Source: Deltaproteobacteria bacterium (lineage in GTDB: Bacteria > Desulfobacterota > Syntrophia > Syntrophales > JAFGHS01). From it: a stretch of DNA of 64,000 bases. The position numbers were made by a program, and so were the translations under genes. The DNA lies in contig JAFGHS010000075.1 of assembly GCA_016930075.1 (NCBI GenBank), positions 17,045 through 81,044 on the forward strand, written 5' to 3'. Each line of letters starts with the position of its first letter. The stretch's first letter is position 1. This document shows, in pieces, positions 1 through 8,102 of this stretch. The notes under the pieces were generated by a model. It was not told the origin of the DNA, ran no database searches, and saw nothing but the letters and a program-made list of their open reading frames with translations.

Positions 1-74
1 ACGCCTTGCCGTCCCGGTGTCTGGCGCATGATGTCAGGCCAATCCCAATTTTTTATGATGCGGACAAGGGTCAT
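1..74 (-). CDS. 5' fragment of an unidentified protein
   Basis: On the - strand an ATG at 74-72 opens a frame that stays open to the window edge (24 codons), beginning MTLVRIIKNWDWPDIM. It starts 32 bases after the stop of the GT4 gene and runs in the same direction, so it is probably the next gene of that polysaccharide operon. A weak GACGGA lies upstream. The Trp/Asp-rich start reminds me of surface-glycan glycosyltransferases, but too little is visible to assign a family. Confidence 0.45.
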   Translation of the reverse strand, partial: MTLVRIIKNWDWPDIMRQTPGRQG

Positions 75-106
75 GGTTCATTCCGTCTTTGGCAGCAAGA
101 GCGCCA

Positions 107-1258
107 CTAATAAAGAAGTTTGTTTTCCATCCGGTTTTCGTAGATATGGCGAACTTTTTCCGCCGCCGCCTCCCATGTATGATTTTGGGCGGTAAGATTT
201 GCATACTTCGACATTTCAATCCTTGCATCCTTGTTGAGCGCCAATTGCAGATAATCGGCTACCTGATCAACGGCGTTTTCGCCACGGGCAATGAATCCGT
301 TTTTCCCATGTTCCACGATGTCCTTGGCGCCTACATGATCGCTGACGATTACGGGCAGGGAAGCAGCCATGGCTTCCAAAACGGCCAATCCAAATGTATC
401 GAATTTTGAAAGCATGGCGTAGATGTCTCCGGCCCGGTATATCTTTGCGAGGGTGTTTTTTTCGACAACCCCTGTGAATATGACATGATCGCTGACCCCA
501 AGGTTTTCAGCAATTTGCCGGTATTTCTTTTTGTCCCCCTTGCCGATGATAAGCAATTTAAATTTTGCCGGAGGGTCTTTCTTTTTAACGGCGCCCAGGG
601 CGGCAATCAGTGTGTCCAATCCTTTGATTTCGAAATTCATGGAAACAAAGAGGATCAGTGTTTCATCCGCAGCGATCCCGTAGTTGCCTTCTATATCTTT
701 GCGGCTCAATTCGCGGTTGATGTTCTCAAATCGTTTTACATCCACGCCCGGATGGATGACCTCAACTTTATCTTTTGCAAAATCATAAGCTTCAATGAAT
801 TTATCTTTTGCCAAATGGGAAACGGAAAGAAAACGGTTACACCTTTTGTTTTGCACCAGACAACCCTCTACCCAGGCCGTCGCATAGTCATATAAGCTCA
901 TGGACTTTTTACGGATTTTCCTGACCCAGATCCTGTGGGGAATGCCGTGCATCGTAAAAATATCGGCATCAAAAATCCTGTCGTGGGTATGAATGAGATC
1001 CACTCCGGTACGTTCGATTTCCCGACGGACAAACCAAGCAAAACTTATGGTTGTCAGAAACTTGGGGAATGAAATAATGGGTACTTTATGGAACTTTATC
1101 AGGGGAGATTCGGCCTGCAGGCGATTTGCAAAGACGTGCATTTCATAACGGCGGTCGGCGGCGATGCATTCTGTAAGCATGGCGGCAAATTGTTCCGCCC
1201 CGCCTACCAGGCCGTACTTGGGGATGACGACGGCTATTTTCCGGATATGGGATTTCAT
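107..1258 (-). CDS. GT4-family glycosyltransferase
   Basis: Retaining GT-B glycosyltransferase of family 4, expected to add a sugar to a lipid-linked polysaccharide or LPS core at the cytoplasmic face of the membrane. The N-terminal Rossmann half has the donor/acceptor loop YGLVGGAEQF near residue 16 and DLIHTHDR. The C-terminal half has FVSMNFEIKGLDTLI and the phosphate-binding region DTFGLAVLEAMAASLP, the usual EX7E-like area. I place the start at 1258 (383 aa) because AAAGGA precedes it. A longer frame starting at 1306 would read into a repeat element (1278-1430), so those extra residues are probably not native. It is transcribed away from the + strand glycosyltransferases, toward the partial gene at the window edge. 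Acceptor and sugar cannot be read from sequence. Confidence 0.85.
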   Translation of the reverse strand: MKSHIRKIAVVIPKYGLVGGAEQFAAMLTECIAADRRYEMHVFANRLQAESPLIKFHKVPIISFPKFLTTISFAWFVRREIERTGVDLIHTHDRIFDADIFTMHGIPHRIWVRKIRKKSMSLYDYATAWVEGCLVQNKRCNRFLSVSHLAKDKFIEAYDFAKDKVEVIHPGVDVKRFENINRELSRKDIEGNYGIAADETLILFVSMNFEIKGLDTLIAALGAVKKKDPPAKFKLLIIGKGDKKKYRQIAENLGVSDHVIFTGVVEKNTLAKIYRAGDIYAMLSKFDTFGLAVLEAMAASLPVIVSDHVGAKDIVEHGKNGFIARGENAVDQVADYLQLALNKDARIEMSKYANLTAQNHTWEAAAEKVRHIYENRMENKLLY

Positions 1259-1277
1259 TTGTCCTTTAACCATAACT

Positions 1278-1430
1278 GATGCCTTCGTGAAAAAGTCGCA
1301 CCGCACCGTTCATGTCATTTCGACCCCGCATTTTGCGGGGGAGAAATCCTGAAATCATTAAAGATTTCTCGTCGTCCCGCTTCAGCAGGACCCCTCACAA
1401 TAACAGAATTCGACTTTTTACGACAGCGTC
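1278..1430. repeat. MITE-like palindromic element, copy e
   Basis: About 153 bp, nearly the reverse complement of the element at 59993-60146. It shares the stem CGACCCCGCATTTTGCGGGG, the block GAGAAATCCTGAAATCATTA and the terminal CGACTTTTTACGA. Its ends are imperfect inverted repeats (GATGCCTTCGTGAAAAAGTC and CGACTTTTTACGACAGCGTC), so this copy is more decayed than the one at 59993. It sits between a - strand gene start and a + strand gene, next to the divergent promoter region. No coding capacity is seen. Confidence 0.8.
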
Positions 1431-1620
1431 AAACCTGATCTCCTATAACATAATCGAGGTCGGGGTTTCTATCATATTTCCCAAGAAATTTCATTGTTTT
1501 AATCAATTTCAGATTATGCTATGAATGGTCGATTTTTCCAGGGAATGTTAGAATCGTTATGATGGCATGAACAATCTGATGTTCAGGCGCCGCGGTGAGT
1601 GACATTAAACGGTAATAATA
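1431..1620. other. AT-rich intergenic leader
   Basis: Non-coding stretch between repeat copy e and the WaaE-like gene. It is AT-rich and must hold the promoter for the + strand genes, but no hexamer pair good enough to call was found. The only weak candidate is TTGTTT near 1495 followed 17 bases later by TGCTAT. Confidence 0.4.
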
Positions 1621-2400
1621 ATGGATAAAATACAACTTTCCGTTGCGATGATTACGAAAAACGAAGGCGAGAATCTTGCCGCCTGTCTCAACAGTATTGA
1701 CTTTGCCGATCAGATTGTCATCATCGATTCGGACAGCACGGATGATACGAGGCAGATCGCCGCCCGATTCGGTTGTGAATTATTTGTCGAACCCTGGAAG
1801 GGCTTCGGTCCGCAAAAACAAATGGCTGTCGATCGCTGCAAAAATCCGTGGGTTCTCATCCTCGATGCGGATGAGCGCATTCCGCAGGAGACAGCTGACG
1901 TCATAAAAAAAATCATAGCGTCTTCGGAAAATGATGTTGCCGGATACAGTTTTCCGCGGAAAAATTTCTTCCAGGGCAGATGGATAAGGCATGCCGGATG
2001 GTGGCCCGATCGTATTGTCCGCCTGTTTAAAAAAGACCGTGGCCGCGTGACGACCGATCCGGTTCACGAATCGATCCATGTAGACGGTGCGGTGAAAGCA
2101 CTCAACGTTCCTATCGAACATTATACGGAAAGCCGCTTGAGTAAAATACTGATTAAAATCGATCACTATTCAACACTCGGCGCAGAAGAGGCGTTTAAAA
2201 AGGGCAAGAAGACATCTATCGGGTCGCCGGTATGTCGTGCCGGAATCACCTTTTTTCAGGATTATTTTCTGAGGCTGGGCATCCTTGACGGGTCTCAGGG
2301 ATTGACGCTTGCCATGACCGATTCCATCAATAAATTTTTTAAATACGCAAAATTATACGAGCTTCATCGCCGTCAGCAAAACCGGGACGGCAAACCGTAA
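1621..2400 (+). CDS. GT2 glycosyltransferase, WaaE/KdtX-like
   Basis: 259-residue GT-A glycosyltransferase close to the WaaE/KdtX group, which adds a beta-linked hexose to the LPS inner core. Visible features are the N-terminal VAMITKNEGENLAACLNSI, the nucleotide-binding IIDSDSTDDT, the metal-binding DAD in LILDADERIP, and the group-typical block RWIRHAGWWPDRIVRLF near residue 120. The length is normal for the group. The gene is followed after 20 bases by a second GT2, suggesting co-transcription. Its ribosome-binding site is weak. Family assignment is solid; the exact sugar is an inference. Confidence 0.85.
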   Translation: MDKIQLSVAMITKNEGENLAACLNSIDFADQIVIIDSDSTDDTRQIAARFGCELFVEPWKGFGPQKQMAVDRCKNPWVLILDADERIPQETADVIKKIIASSENDVAGYSFPRKNFFQGRWIRHAGWWPDRIVRLFKKDRGRVTTDPVHESIHVDGAVKALNVPIEHYTESRLSKILIKIDHYSTLGAEEAFKKGKKTSIGSPVCRAGITFFQDYFLRLGILDGSQGLTLAMTDSINKFFKYAKLYELHRRQQNRDGKP

Positions 2401-2420
2401 ACATCACAAAAGTCGAGCGT

Positions 2421-3350
2421 ATGGACATCTCCTTCATCATTGTCAACTGGAATGCAAAGGCTCTTTTGCAAAATTGTCTCGAATCGATTGTCAAGACCGT
2501 AAGCGGCATCAAATACGAGATTATTGTTGTGGATAATGCCTCGGAAGACGGAAGCGCCGCTATGCTCAAGGATAAATGGCCTGCCGTCAAGCTTATCGAA
2601 AACACGAAAAATCTTGGATTCGGCACGGCCAACAATCAGGGCTTCCGCACAATGGCCGGCCGTTATGCCCTTTTATTGAATACCGATACGGTTTTGACGG
2701 ACCATGCCGTGCAAAAATTATTTGCCTTTATGGAAAATCAGCCGGACGGCGCGGTTGCCTGCGGTCAGCTTTTAAATGCCGACGGCAGCAAACAAAATTC
2801 CATCGCCGGGTTCCCGACCCTTCTTACCCTCCTTGCCAATACCGCTTTGCTGGAATATTTGTTTCCCAAGCGATTTCCCAGCAAACGGTATCAACATCAG
2901 GCGCCTGTTGAAATTGATTCGGCTATCGGGGCCTGTATGATCATTCGCAAAAAAGCCCTTGATGCCGTCGGCATGTTTGATGAGCAATATTTTTTCTTTT
3001 TTGAAGAGACCGATCTGGCCTATCAGATGCGAAAGGCGGGCTGGAAAATCTACCACGTTCCCGATGCCTTTATCTATCATCTCCAGGGGCAGAGCATCGG
3101 ACATAATATTAAATCCCGCGTCGAATTTTACCGGTCCCGTTACCGATTCTTCAAAAAATGGAGAAGCAGGCCTTATTATGTCCTGATCCGGATCGCCGTT
3201 TTCCTGCGTTTATTCGTCGATTGGCTGCTGACGTCGGCTGCCGTTGTGCTGACGCTGGGAATGAATAAGTCTTTTAAAGGCAAATGGATCGTATACACCC
3301 GACTTTTCATGATGCATATTCGGGCCGGTGAAAATCGCCTGACACCATGA
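2421..3350 (+). CDS. GT2 rhamnosyltransferase-like glycosyltransferase
   Basis: 309-residue GT2 protein of the WbbL/rhamnosyltransferase-like group. The N-terminal GT-A fold shows SFIIVNWNAKALLQNC, VVDNASEDGS and the DxD motif in LLLNTDTVLTD; the acceptor-side motif is FFFFEETDLAYQMRKAGW. A hydrophobic stretch near residues 250-280 probably associates with the membrane. It lies 20 bases after the WaaE-like gene and ends just before the regulator gene. Sugar specificity cannot be read; rhamnose or a related deoxyhexose is common in this group. Confidence 0.82.
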   Translation: MDISFIIVNWNAKALLQNCLESIVKTVSGIKYEIIVVDNASEDGSAAMLKDKWPAVKLIENTKNLGFGTANNQGFRTMAGRYALLLNTDTVLTDHAVQKLFAFMENQPDGAVACGQLLNADGSKQNSIAGFPTLLTLLANTALLEYLFPKRFPSKRYQHQAPVEIDSAIGACMIIRKKALDAVGMFDEQYFFFFEETDLAYQMRKAGWKIYHVPDAFIYHLQGQSIGHNIKSRVEFYRSRYRFFKKWRSRPYYVLIRIAVFLRLFVDWLLTSAAVVLTLGMNKSFKGKWIVYTRLFMMHIRAGENRLTP

Positions 3351-3375
3351 GGTGATGGTGCGATCGGCCCTTTTT
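3343..3375 (+). terminator. Possible terminator/attenuator
   Basis: CACCAT/ATGGTG stem with a 6-base loop straddling the stop codon of the GT2 gene, followed 10 bases later by a short run of five T. The stem is short and the T run is not adjacent, so termination here is uncertain. Confidence 0.3.
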
Positions 3376-3404
3376 GGAGGAACGCTTTTCCAGGAATTTT
3401 GTCC

Positions 3405-3430
3405 TTGACATCCTCCGTCGTTTCTAATAC
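3405..3430 (+). promoter_or_regulatory. Putative promoter of the MarR-like regulator
   Basis: TTGACA at 3405-3410 and TAATAC at 3425-3430. Both hexamers are close to consensus, but the 14-base spacer is short for sigma70, so strength may depend on an activator or the pair may be fortuitous. It lies upstream of the chosen regulator start and of the palindrome at 3443. Confidence 0.4.
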
Positions 3431-3442
3431 GTTGCCGATCAA

Positions 3443-3459
3443 TGTTCATAGCGTGAACA
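3443..3459. promoter_or_regulatory. Perfect palindrome, candidate operator
   Basis: TGTTCA-TAGCG-TGAACA, a perfect 6-bp inverted repeat with a 5-bp spacer, 15 bases upstream of the regulator ATG and just downstream of the putative -10. Size and position fit an autoregulatory operator for the winged-helix protein encoded next. Binding is inferred only. Confidence 0.5.
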
Positions 3460-3473
3460 ATGCGGATTTCATT

Positions 3474-3842
3474 ATGTATAAGCCCGAAATGAACCATCTT
3501 CAAAATGAAGAATTGCTCAAAGTCCTCAGGGAAATTAATGATAATCCGGAGATAACGCAACGCGAGCTGTCGTCAAGGCTCGGCATCAGTCTTGGTAAAA
3601 TCAATTTTCTTCTCAAAGCTTCCATACAAAAAGGCTTGATCAAAGTCCATAATTTTAAAAAATCAAACAATAAAATCGCATATTTATATTTTATTACCCC
3701 TCAGGGTTTGGAAGAAAAAACCAGGACGGCCCATTATTTTTTAAAAAGAAAAGTTAAAGAGTACGAGAAGTTGCAAGAGGAAATAGCGCTTTTGAAAAAG
3801 GAAACCGGCGACGTTGAACTGCCGGCAGATAAGCGGGATTGA
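3474..3842 (+). CDS. MarR-like EPS-associated transcriptional regulator
   Basis: 122-residue winged-helix protein resembling the EPS-associated MarR-type regulators found at the start of polysaccharide loci. Residues 5-70 form the wHTH, with ITQRELSSRLGISLGKINFL as helix-turn-helix and a wing around FKKSNNKIAYLYFIT. Residues 85-115 form a heptad-rich helix (FLKRKVKEYEKLQEEIALLK) that could dimerise. I chose ATG 3474 because upstream codons overlap the putative promoter and the palindrome at 3443-3459 and do not look like protein. It stands immediately before the exporter operon and probably controls it and itself; the direction of control is unknown. Confidence 0.8.
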   Translation: MYKPEMNHLQNEELLKVLREINDNPEITQRELSSRLGISLGKINFLLKASIQKGLIKVHNFKKSNNKIAYLYFITPQGLEEKTRTAHYFLKRKVKEYEKLQEEIALLKKETGDVELPADKRD

Positions 3843-3956
3843 TAGATGTCCCGTTATACATGTCATAGCGGGCGCCCATAACGCCTTAATGATAAGCCGC
3901 CTCAAAGCCCGGCGGGGTTTGCTGCGACGGGTGTTGTGGTCGGATTTAATGACTCC

Positions 3957-3981
3957 ATGTAACTCAAGGGGCGGAGCTGTA
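3957..3981 (+). promoter_or_regulatory. JUMPstart/ops-like sequence (weak)
   Basis: AACTCAAGGGGCGGAGCTGT resembles the enterobacterial JUMPstart core (CCAGGGGCGGTAGCGT, containing the RfaH-recruiting ops element) with one base missing and a few changes. It lies in the untranslated leader of an O-antigen exporter operon, where such elements occur. The match is visual; the need for an RfaH-like factor in this organism is unproven. Confidence 0.25.
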
Positions 3982-4021
3982 TATAAACAGGGATGCTTTT
4001 CAATATAAGGATGACTGAAGC

Positions 4022-4129
4022 ATGAAAAAAACTGAGCGAAGACTGCCGGTTTCTGCGCCGGGGGGATTGCTGTATCTTGTTGGCATATTATGTGATTTAG
4101 GTGCGGATGTGAGAGAGGTTGGAAAGTGA
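4022..4129 (+). CDS. Possible 35-aa leader peptide overlapping wzm
   Basis: ATG at 4022 opens a 35-codon frame (MKKTERRLPVSAPGGLL...) whose stop TGA overlaps the GTG start of the exporter permease as GTGA, the classic arrangement for translational coupling. AAGGAT lies 12 bases upstream. The peptide has a basic start and a short hydrophobic middle. I recognise no family. It may be a real coupling peptide or a chance frame. Confidence 0.3.
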   Translation: MKKTERRLPVSAPGGLLYLVGILCDLGADVREVGK

Positions 4130-4956
4130 ATCCTCATACAAAGCAGCCTATTTCACCGATGTCTTTATTCGGCAATCTTTGGCATAACCGAAGCCTCATG
4201 GCCGTTCTGGTGAAGCGGGAAATTATCGGGCGTTACAAAGGATCTGTTCTGGGACTGTTGTGGTCTTTCCTTAACCCGTTGCTTATGCTCGTTATTTACA
4301 CGTTTGTGTTCTCCGTGATTTTCAAGTCCCGCTGGAGCATTAATGTCGATGAGCCTAAAACGCAGTTTGCCATCGTGCTGTTTGTGGGCATGATTGTCCA
4401 CGGCCTTTTTGCCGATGTGATCAACCGCGCACCGCTGTTGATTACATCCAATGTCAATTATGTTAAGAAAGTCGTTTTCCCCCTTGATATTCTGCCTTCC
4501 GTTACCATCGGCGCGGCCCTGTTTCACAGCCTTGTGAGTCTCGTTGTCCTCTTGGTTGCCTTTGTCATATTTAACAGTTATCTCAACTGGACTGCAATAT
4601 TCATTCCTCTGGTGCTGCTGCCGCTCATCATTCTTACTCACGGCATTGCCTTGATGCTCGCGTCTCTGGGGGTGTTTTTCCGCGATCTGGGACAAACAAC
4701 AGGCATTATTACCATGATCATGCTGTTTTACGCCCCTATATTTTACCCCGTGACGGCCTTGCCCGCGCCCTTTCGTCCCTGGATCATGGCCAATCCGCTG
4801 ACCTTCATTATCGAACAGGCGCGCGATGTTCTCATCTGGGGGCGTCTGCCCGATTGGACAGGCTTGGGCCTGTACACGCTGGTGGCTCTGGGCGTGGCCT
4901 GGGCAGGCTATGCCTGGTTCCAGAAGACGAGAAAGGGTTTTGCCGATGTCCTCTAA
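4126..4956 (+). CDS. wzm: O-antigen ABC exporter permease Wzm
   Basis: 276-residue ABC-2-type inner-membrane permease. With Wzt it exports undecaprenyl-linked polysaccharide to the periplasm. About six membrane segments are visible between residues 35 and 265. The family motif REIIGRYKGSVLGLLWSFLN near residue 25 is the cytoplasmic coupling region, and FYAPIFYPVTALP near residue 200 is also typical. It starts with GTG, fits the family length, and overlaps the Wzt start by 11 bases. Choice of this exporter implies that the polysaccharide is completed in the cytoplasm rather than by Wzx/Wzy; no Wzy is evident in the window. Confidence 0.93.
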   Translation: MNPHTKQPISPMSLFGNLWHNRSLMAVLVKREIIGRYKGSVLGLLWSFLNPLLMLVIYTFVFSVIFKSRWSINVDEPKTQFAIVLFVGMIVHGLFADVINRAPLLITSNVNYVKKVVFPLDILPSVTIGAALFHSLVSLVVLLVAFVIFNSYLNWTAIFIPLVLLPLIILTHGIALMLASLGVFFRDLGQTTGIITMIMLFYAPIFYPVTALPAPFRPWIMANPLTFIIEQARDVLIWGRLPDWTGLGLYTLVALGVAWAGYAWFQKTRKGFADVL

Positions 4957-6346
4957 CATCATTGATCAGGTACCCGGTCCCCTTACGGATGATGTTTTAT
5001 CTGTGGGAGAATCCATAGACGATGTGGCGATACGGGTCCGCAATCTGGGCAAGTGTTACCAAATTTATAATAAACCCAACGATCGGCTCAAGGCATCCAT
5101 CTATCCCCGCCTGCAACGGCTGATCGGGCGGCAGCCCGGTCAATACTTTCGGGAGTTCTGGGCGCTTTCGGACGTTTCTTTTGACGTCAAAAAAGGTGAG
5201 ACCCTCGGCATTATCGGCAGCAACGGTTCGGGAAAATCCACGCTGCTGCAAATGGTTTGCGGGACGCTTCACCCGACCTGCGGCAACATTCAAACCAACG
5301 GACGCATTGCTGCCCTTCTGGAACTGGGTTCCGGATTCAACCCCGATTTTACCGGTCGTGAAAATGTGTACATGAATGCCTCATTGCTGGGGTTAAGCAC
5401 GGATGAAATCGACGATCGCTTTGATAAGATCGCTTCCTTTGCCGGCATCGGCGAGTTTATGGGGCAGCCGGTCAAGACGTATTCCAGCGGAATGTTTGTT
5501 CGTCTGGCATTTTCCGTCATCGCCCATGTCGATGCGGACATCCTGGTGGTTGATGAAGCGCTGGCCGTAGGCGATGCCGTGTTCACACAGAAATGCATGC
5601 GCTTTATACGTGATTTTCAGACCAGAGGCACCTTGCTTTTCGTCAGTCACGATATGGGAGCCGTCCGCAGCCTCTGCAAATCCTGCATCTGGCTTAAACA
5701 TGGCCGAGTTGAACAGGCCGGCGCATCAAAAAACATCACGGAGGCTTATTTTCAGTTTACGACGCAGGAAATATATGGGGACCAGACCGTATTGACGTCA
5801 TTGGCGCCTGCCGGAGAAGAGGAAACGTCTCCCCATGTCATCGATTATGGCGCTGTTGTTTCCATACAAGATAACCTGGAGGCGGCCAAAGGATGGAAAA
5901 CCGGCAGGGCCGATGTCCTGTCCGTTTCGCTTACGCGTCTTTCGCCGGGACCGGACGGCGTCTTTGAAGGCGGTGATCGTGTTTGCCTGACCGTACGGGC
6001 CAAAGCCCATGATGCACTGAAAAACCCGATTCTCGGTTTTCTGGTGCGCGACCGGTTGGGTCAGGATTTATTCGGCGAAAATACCCTGTCGTTTACAAAG
6101 CTGGCGCCGGCGTCGATTGAGGCAGGCATGATGTTCGAGGGCATTTTTGTGTTCCGATTGCCCATGCTGCCGAACGGACAATATGCCGTCATGGCGTCCG
6201 TCGCGGATGGAGATCTTTTCAACAATATACAGCATCACTGGATGCACGACGCGCTCATCATCAATGTTTCGTCAAGCAAAGTTCGATATGGACTCATGGG
6301 CATGACATTCGAACGCATAGAACTTGGAGTTATCCATGACCCGTAA
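4946..6346 (+). CDS. wzt: O-antigen ABC exporter ATPase Wzt with C-terminal glycan-binding domain
   Basis: 466-residue ATPase partner of Wzm. Walker A GSNGSGKST is at residues 91-99, signature SSGMFVRL at about 180, Walker B DILVVDEALAVGD at about 198-210, and the H-loop SHD follows. Residues about 300-466 form a beta-rich Wzt_C-like domain; in characterised exporters this domain recognises the modified non-reducing end of the O-antigen. The start at 4946 gives a normal N terminus; the frame extends further upstream only inside wzm. It overlaps wzm by 11 bases and the next methyltransferase gene by 11 bases, so the three are one operon. The C-terminal domain predicts a capped chain, which fits the neighbouring methyltransferases. 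Confidence 0.93.
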   Translation: MSSNIIDQVPGPLTDDVLSVGESIDDVAIRVRNLGKCYQIYNKPNDRLKASIYPRLQRLIGRQPGQYFREFWALSDVSFDVKKGETLGIIGSNGSGKSTLLQMVCGTLHPTCGNIQTNGRIAALLELGSGFNPDFTGRENVYMNASLLGLSTDEIDDRFDKIASFAGIGEFMGQPVKTYSSGMFVRLAFSVIAHVDADILVVDEALAVGDAVFTQKCMRFIRDFQTRGTLLFVSHDMGAVRSLCKSCIWLKHGRVEQAGASKNITEAYFQFTTQEIYGDQTVLTSLAPAGEEETSPHVIDYGAVVSIQDNLEAAKGWKTGRADVLSVSLTRLSPGPDGVFEGGDRVCLTVRAKAHDALKNPILGFLVRDRLGQDLFGENTLSFTKLAPASIEAGMMFEGIFVFRLPMLPNGQYAVMASVADGDLFNNIQHHWMHDALIINVSSSKVRYGLMGMTFERIELGVIHDP

Positions 6347-8084
6347 AACACTTCACCAACTGTATGCCGAACATGCGGGCAAAGTGTCCGACAAGTGGTC
6401 TCTGTATTTAACGGAATATGATCGCCTCCTCGATGATTATCGCGAAAGTCCCATACGCCTGCTGGAAATCGGCATACAAAACGGCGGTTCTCTCGAAATT
6501 TGGTCAAAGTATTTCAAACAAGCTGCGATACTGATCGGCTGCGACATCAATCCCGCATGTGCGGGCTTGCGTTTCGATGATCCGCGCATCGGCGTCATCG
6601 TCGGCGATGCCAATGGTTCCGATGTCCGCGAACAGATTGTCCGGCGCACGCCTCAGGTCGACATCATCATCGATGACGGCTCCCATCAGTCGAGCGACAT
6701 GATCAAGTCATTTGCCATGTATTTCCCGATGCTCGCAGATGGCGGCATCTACATTCTCGAAGATATGCATTGCAGTTATTGGGAAAGTTTTGGCGGCGGG
6801 CTTTTCCATCCCTTTTCGGCCGTCACCTTTTTTAAACATCTTGTCGACATCATCCACTATGAGCACTGGGGCTATCCCGAGGTGCGCGCCGGCATATTCC
6901 AGGGCTTTTTTACAACCTGTGATTGTCATATCGATTTTGACGTGCTGTCTCAGGTGAAGTCCGTCGAGTTCATCAATTCCATATGTGTCGTTCGCAAAGC
7001 ACCGGCTGCCGATGATGGTTCAGGCCGCCGCCTGATCGTGGGCGCTGCGGAAAAGGCAGCACCCGGAATGTCGGCGACGGATGAATCGAAGGCGCATCCT
7101 TTGGACGAGATGGGTAATGGGCAGGCGAGGCCGAAGCCGACAGAGGAATGTCTTGCCGATACCCAATACGAACGATTGCTGCGAGGCTACCGTGAAAAGC
7201 CCGTTTGCCTGCTGAAGATCGGGATGCAGAATGGCGGTTCCCTCGATTTTTGGTCGGAATACTTTAGCCAAGCCGCGATGGTGATCGGTTGCGACGTCGA
7301 TCCCGCATGCGCGGGCTGGCACGCCGATGATCCGCTTATCAGCGTGATTGCCGGCGATGCCCATTGTCCCGATGTGCGTGAACGGATTATCCGGAGCACG
7401 CCTCAGTTTGACATTATCATTGATGACGGATCTCATGTGTCGGGCGATATGATTAAGACGTTTGTAACGTATTTCCCGATGCTTACGGAGGGCGGCATTT
7501 TCATTGTCAGGAACATCGATGTGAGCTACAGAGAAAAAATGAATGCAGGACTTTTCGCAGGGCTGGTTGAGCCCTTTTCGGCGATGGCTTTTTTTAAGCA
7601 TTTCGTCGATATTATCAACCATGAGCACTGGGGCTTTCCCAGGACGCGCGCCGATATTCTCCAAAGCATTTTTACAAAATACAAATGTCATATCGGCGAT
7701 GAAGCCCTTTCTCAGGTTCATTCCGTCGAGTTCATCAATTCCCTATGCGCCGTTCGCAAAGCGGCAGACGCCGATAATGGTTTGGGCCGCCGCATGATCG
7801 GCGGGACCGTGGAAATCGTGACGCCGGAAATCCTGCGGACCCACGGATCGGAATCGGGTCTTTTGGATCAGATATTTAATCCCTGGACGAGACTGGGCTG
7901 GGCGGAGGAGGACCTTGCCGATGCGAAATGGGTGCTTGCCGATACGGAATCAGCGCTTGCCGATGCTGAGCGGCAGATCGCCCAAATGACCTCAAGCCGT
8001 TCATGGAAGATGACGCGTCCGCTGCGGAAAACCGCACGGTGGATGATGAAACGGATGCCGTTGTTGTCGTCGAAAAAAATGTAA
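6336..8084 (+). CDS. Tandem class I methyltransferase with C-terminal coiled coil
   Basis: 582 residues with two copies of one SAM-methyltransferase domain: LLEIGIQNGGSLEIWSKYF near residue 43 and LLKIGMQNGGSLDFWSEYF near 292, a spacing of about 249 residues. Both retain the DDGSH motif (DIIIDDGSH) typical of MycE-like sugar O-methyltransferases. Copy 1 has the acidic pair in YILEDMHCSYW, but copy 2 reads FIVRNIDVSYR, so it has lost both acids and may be non-catalytic. Residues about 515-582 are a heptad-rich helix ending in SSRSWKMTRPLRKTARW, a basic amphipathic tail that could bind membrane. TTGGAG precedes ATG 6336. It overlaps wzt and probably methylates the exported glycan. Confidence 0.75.
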   Translation: MTRKTLHQLYAEHAGKVSDKWSLYLTEYDRLLDDYRESPIRLLEIGIQNGGSLEIWSKYFKQAAILIGCDINPACAGLRFDDPRIGVIVGDANGSDVREQIVRRTPQVDIIIDDGSHQSSDMIKSFAMYFPMLADGGIYILEDMHCSYWESFGGGLFHPFSAVTFFKHLVDIIHYEHWGYPEVRAGIFQGFFTTCDCHIDFDVLSQVKSVEFINSICVVRKAPAADDGSGRRLIVGAAEKAAPGMSATDESKAHPLDEMGNGQARPKPTEECLADTQYERLLRGYREKPVCLLKIGMQNGGSLDFWSEYFSQAAMVIGCDVDPACAGWHADDPLISVIAGDAHCPDVRERIIRSTPQFDIIIDDGSHVSGDMIKTFVTYFPMLTEGGIFIVRNIDVSYREKMNAGLFAGLVEPFSAMAFFKHFVDIINHEHWGFPRTRADILQSIFTKYKCHIGDEALSQVHSVEFINSLCAVRKAADADNGLGRRMIGGTVEIVTPEILRTHGSESGLLDQIFNPWTRLGWAEEDLADAKWVLADTESALADAERQIAQMTSSRSWKMTRPLRKTARWMMKRMPLLSSKKM

Positions 8085-8102
8085 ACACGGAAAGATAAGA
8101 AC

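Noticed and set aside
4165..4962. A 265-codon open frame antisense to wzm
   Set aside because: Low-complexity His/Gln/Asn-rich product complementary to a clear ABC permease; a shadow frame.
7020..7721. 233-codon antisense frame across the tandem methyltransferase
   Set aside because: Product mirrors the real gene's codon pattern and has no family resemblance.
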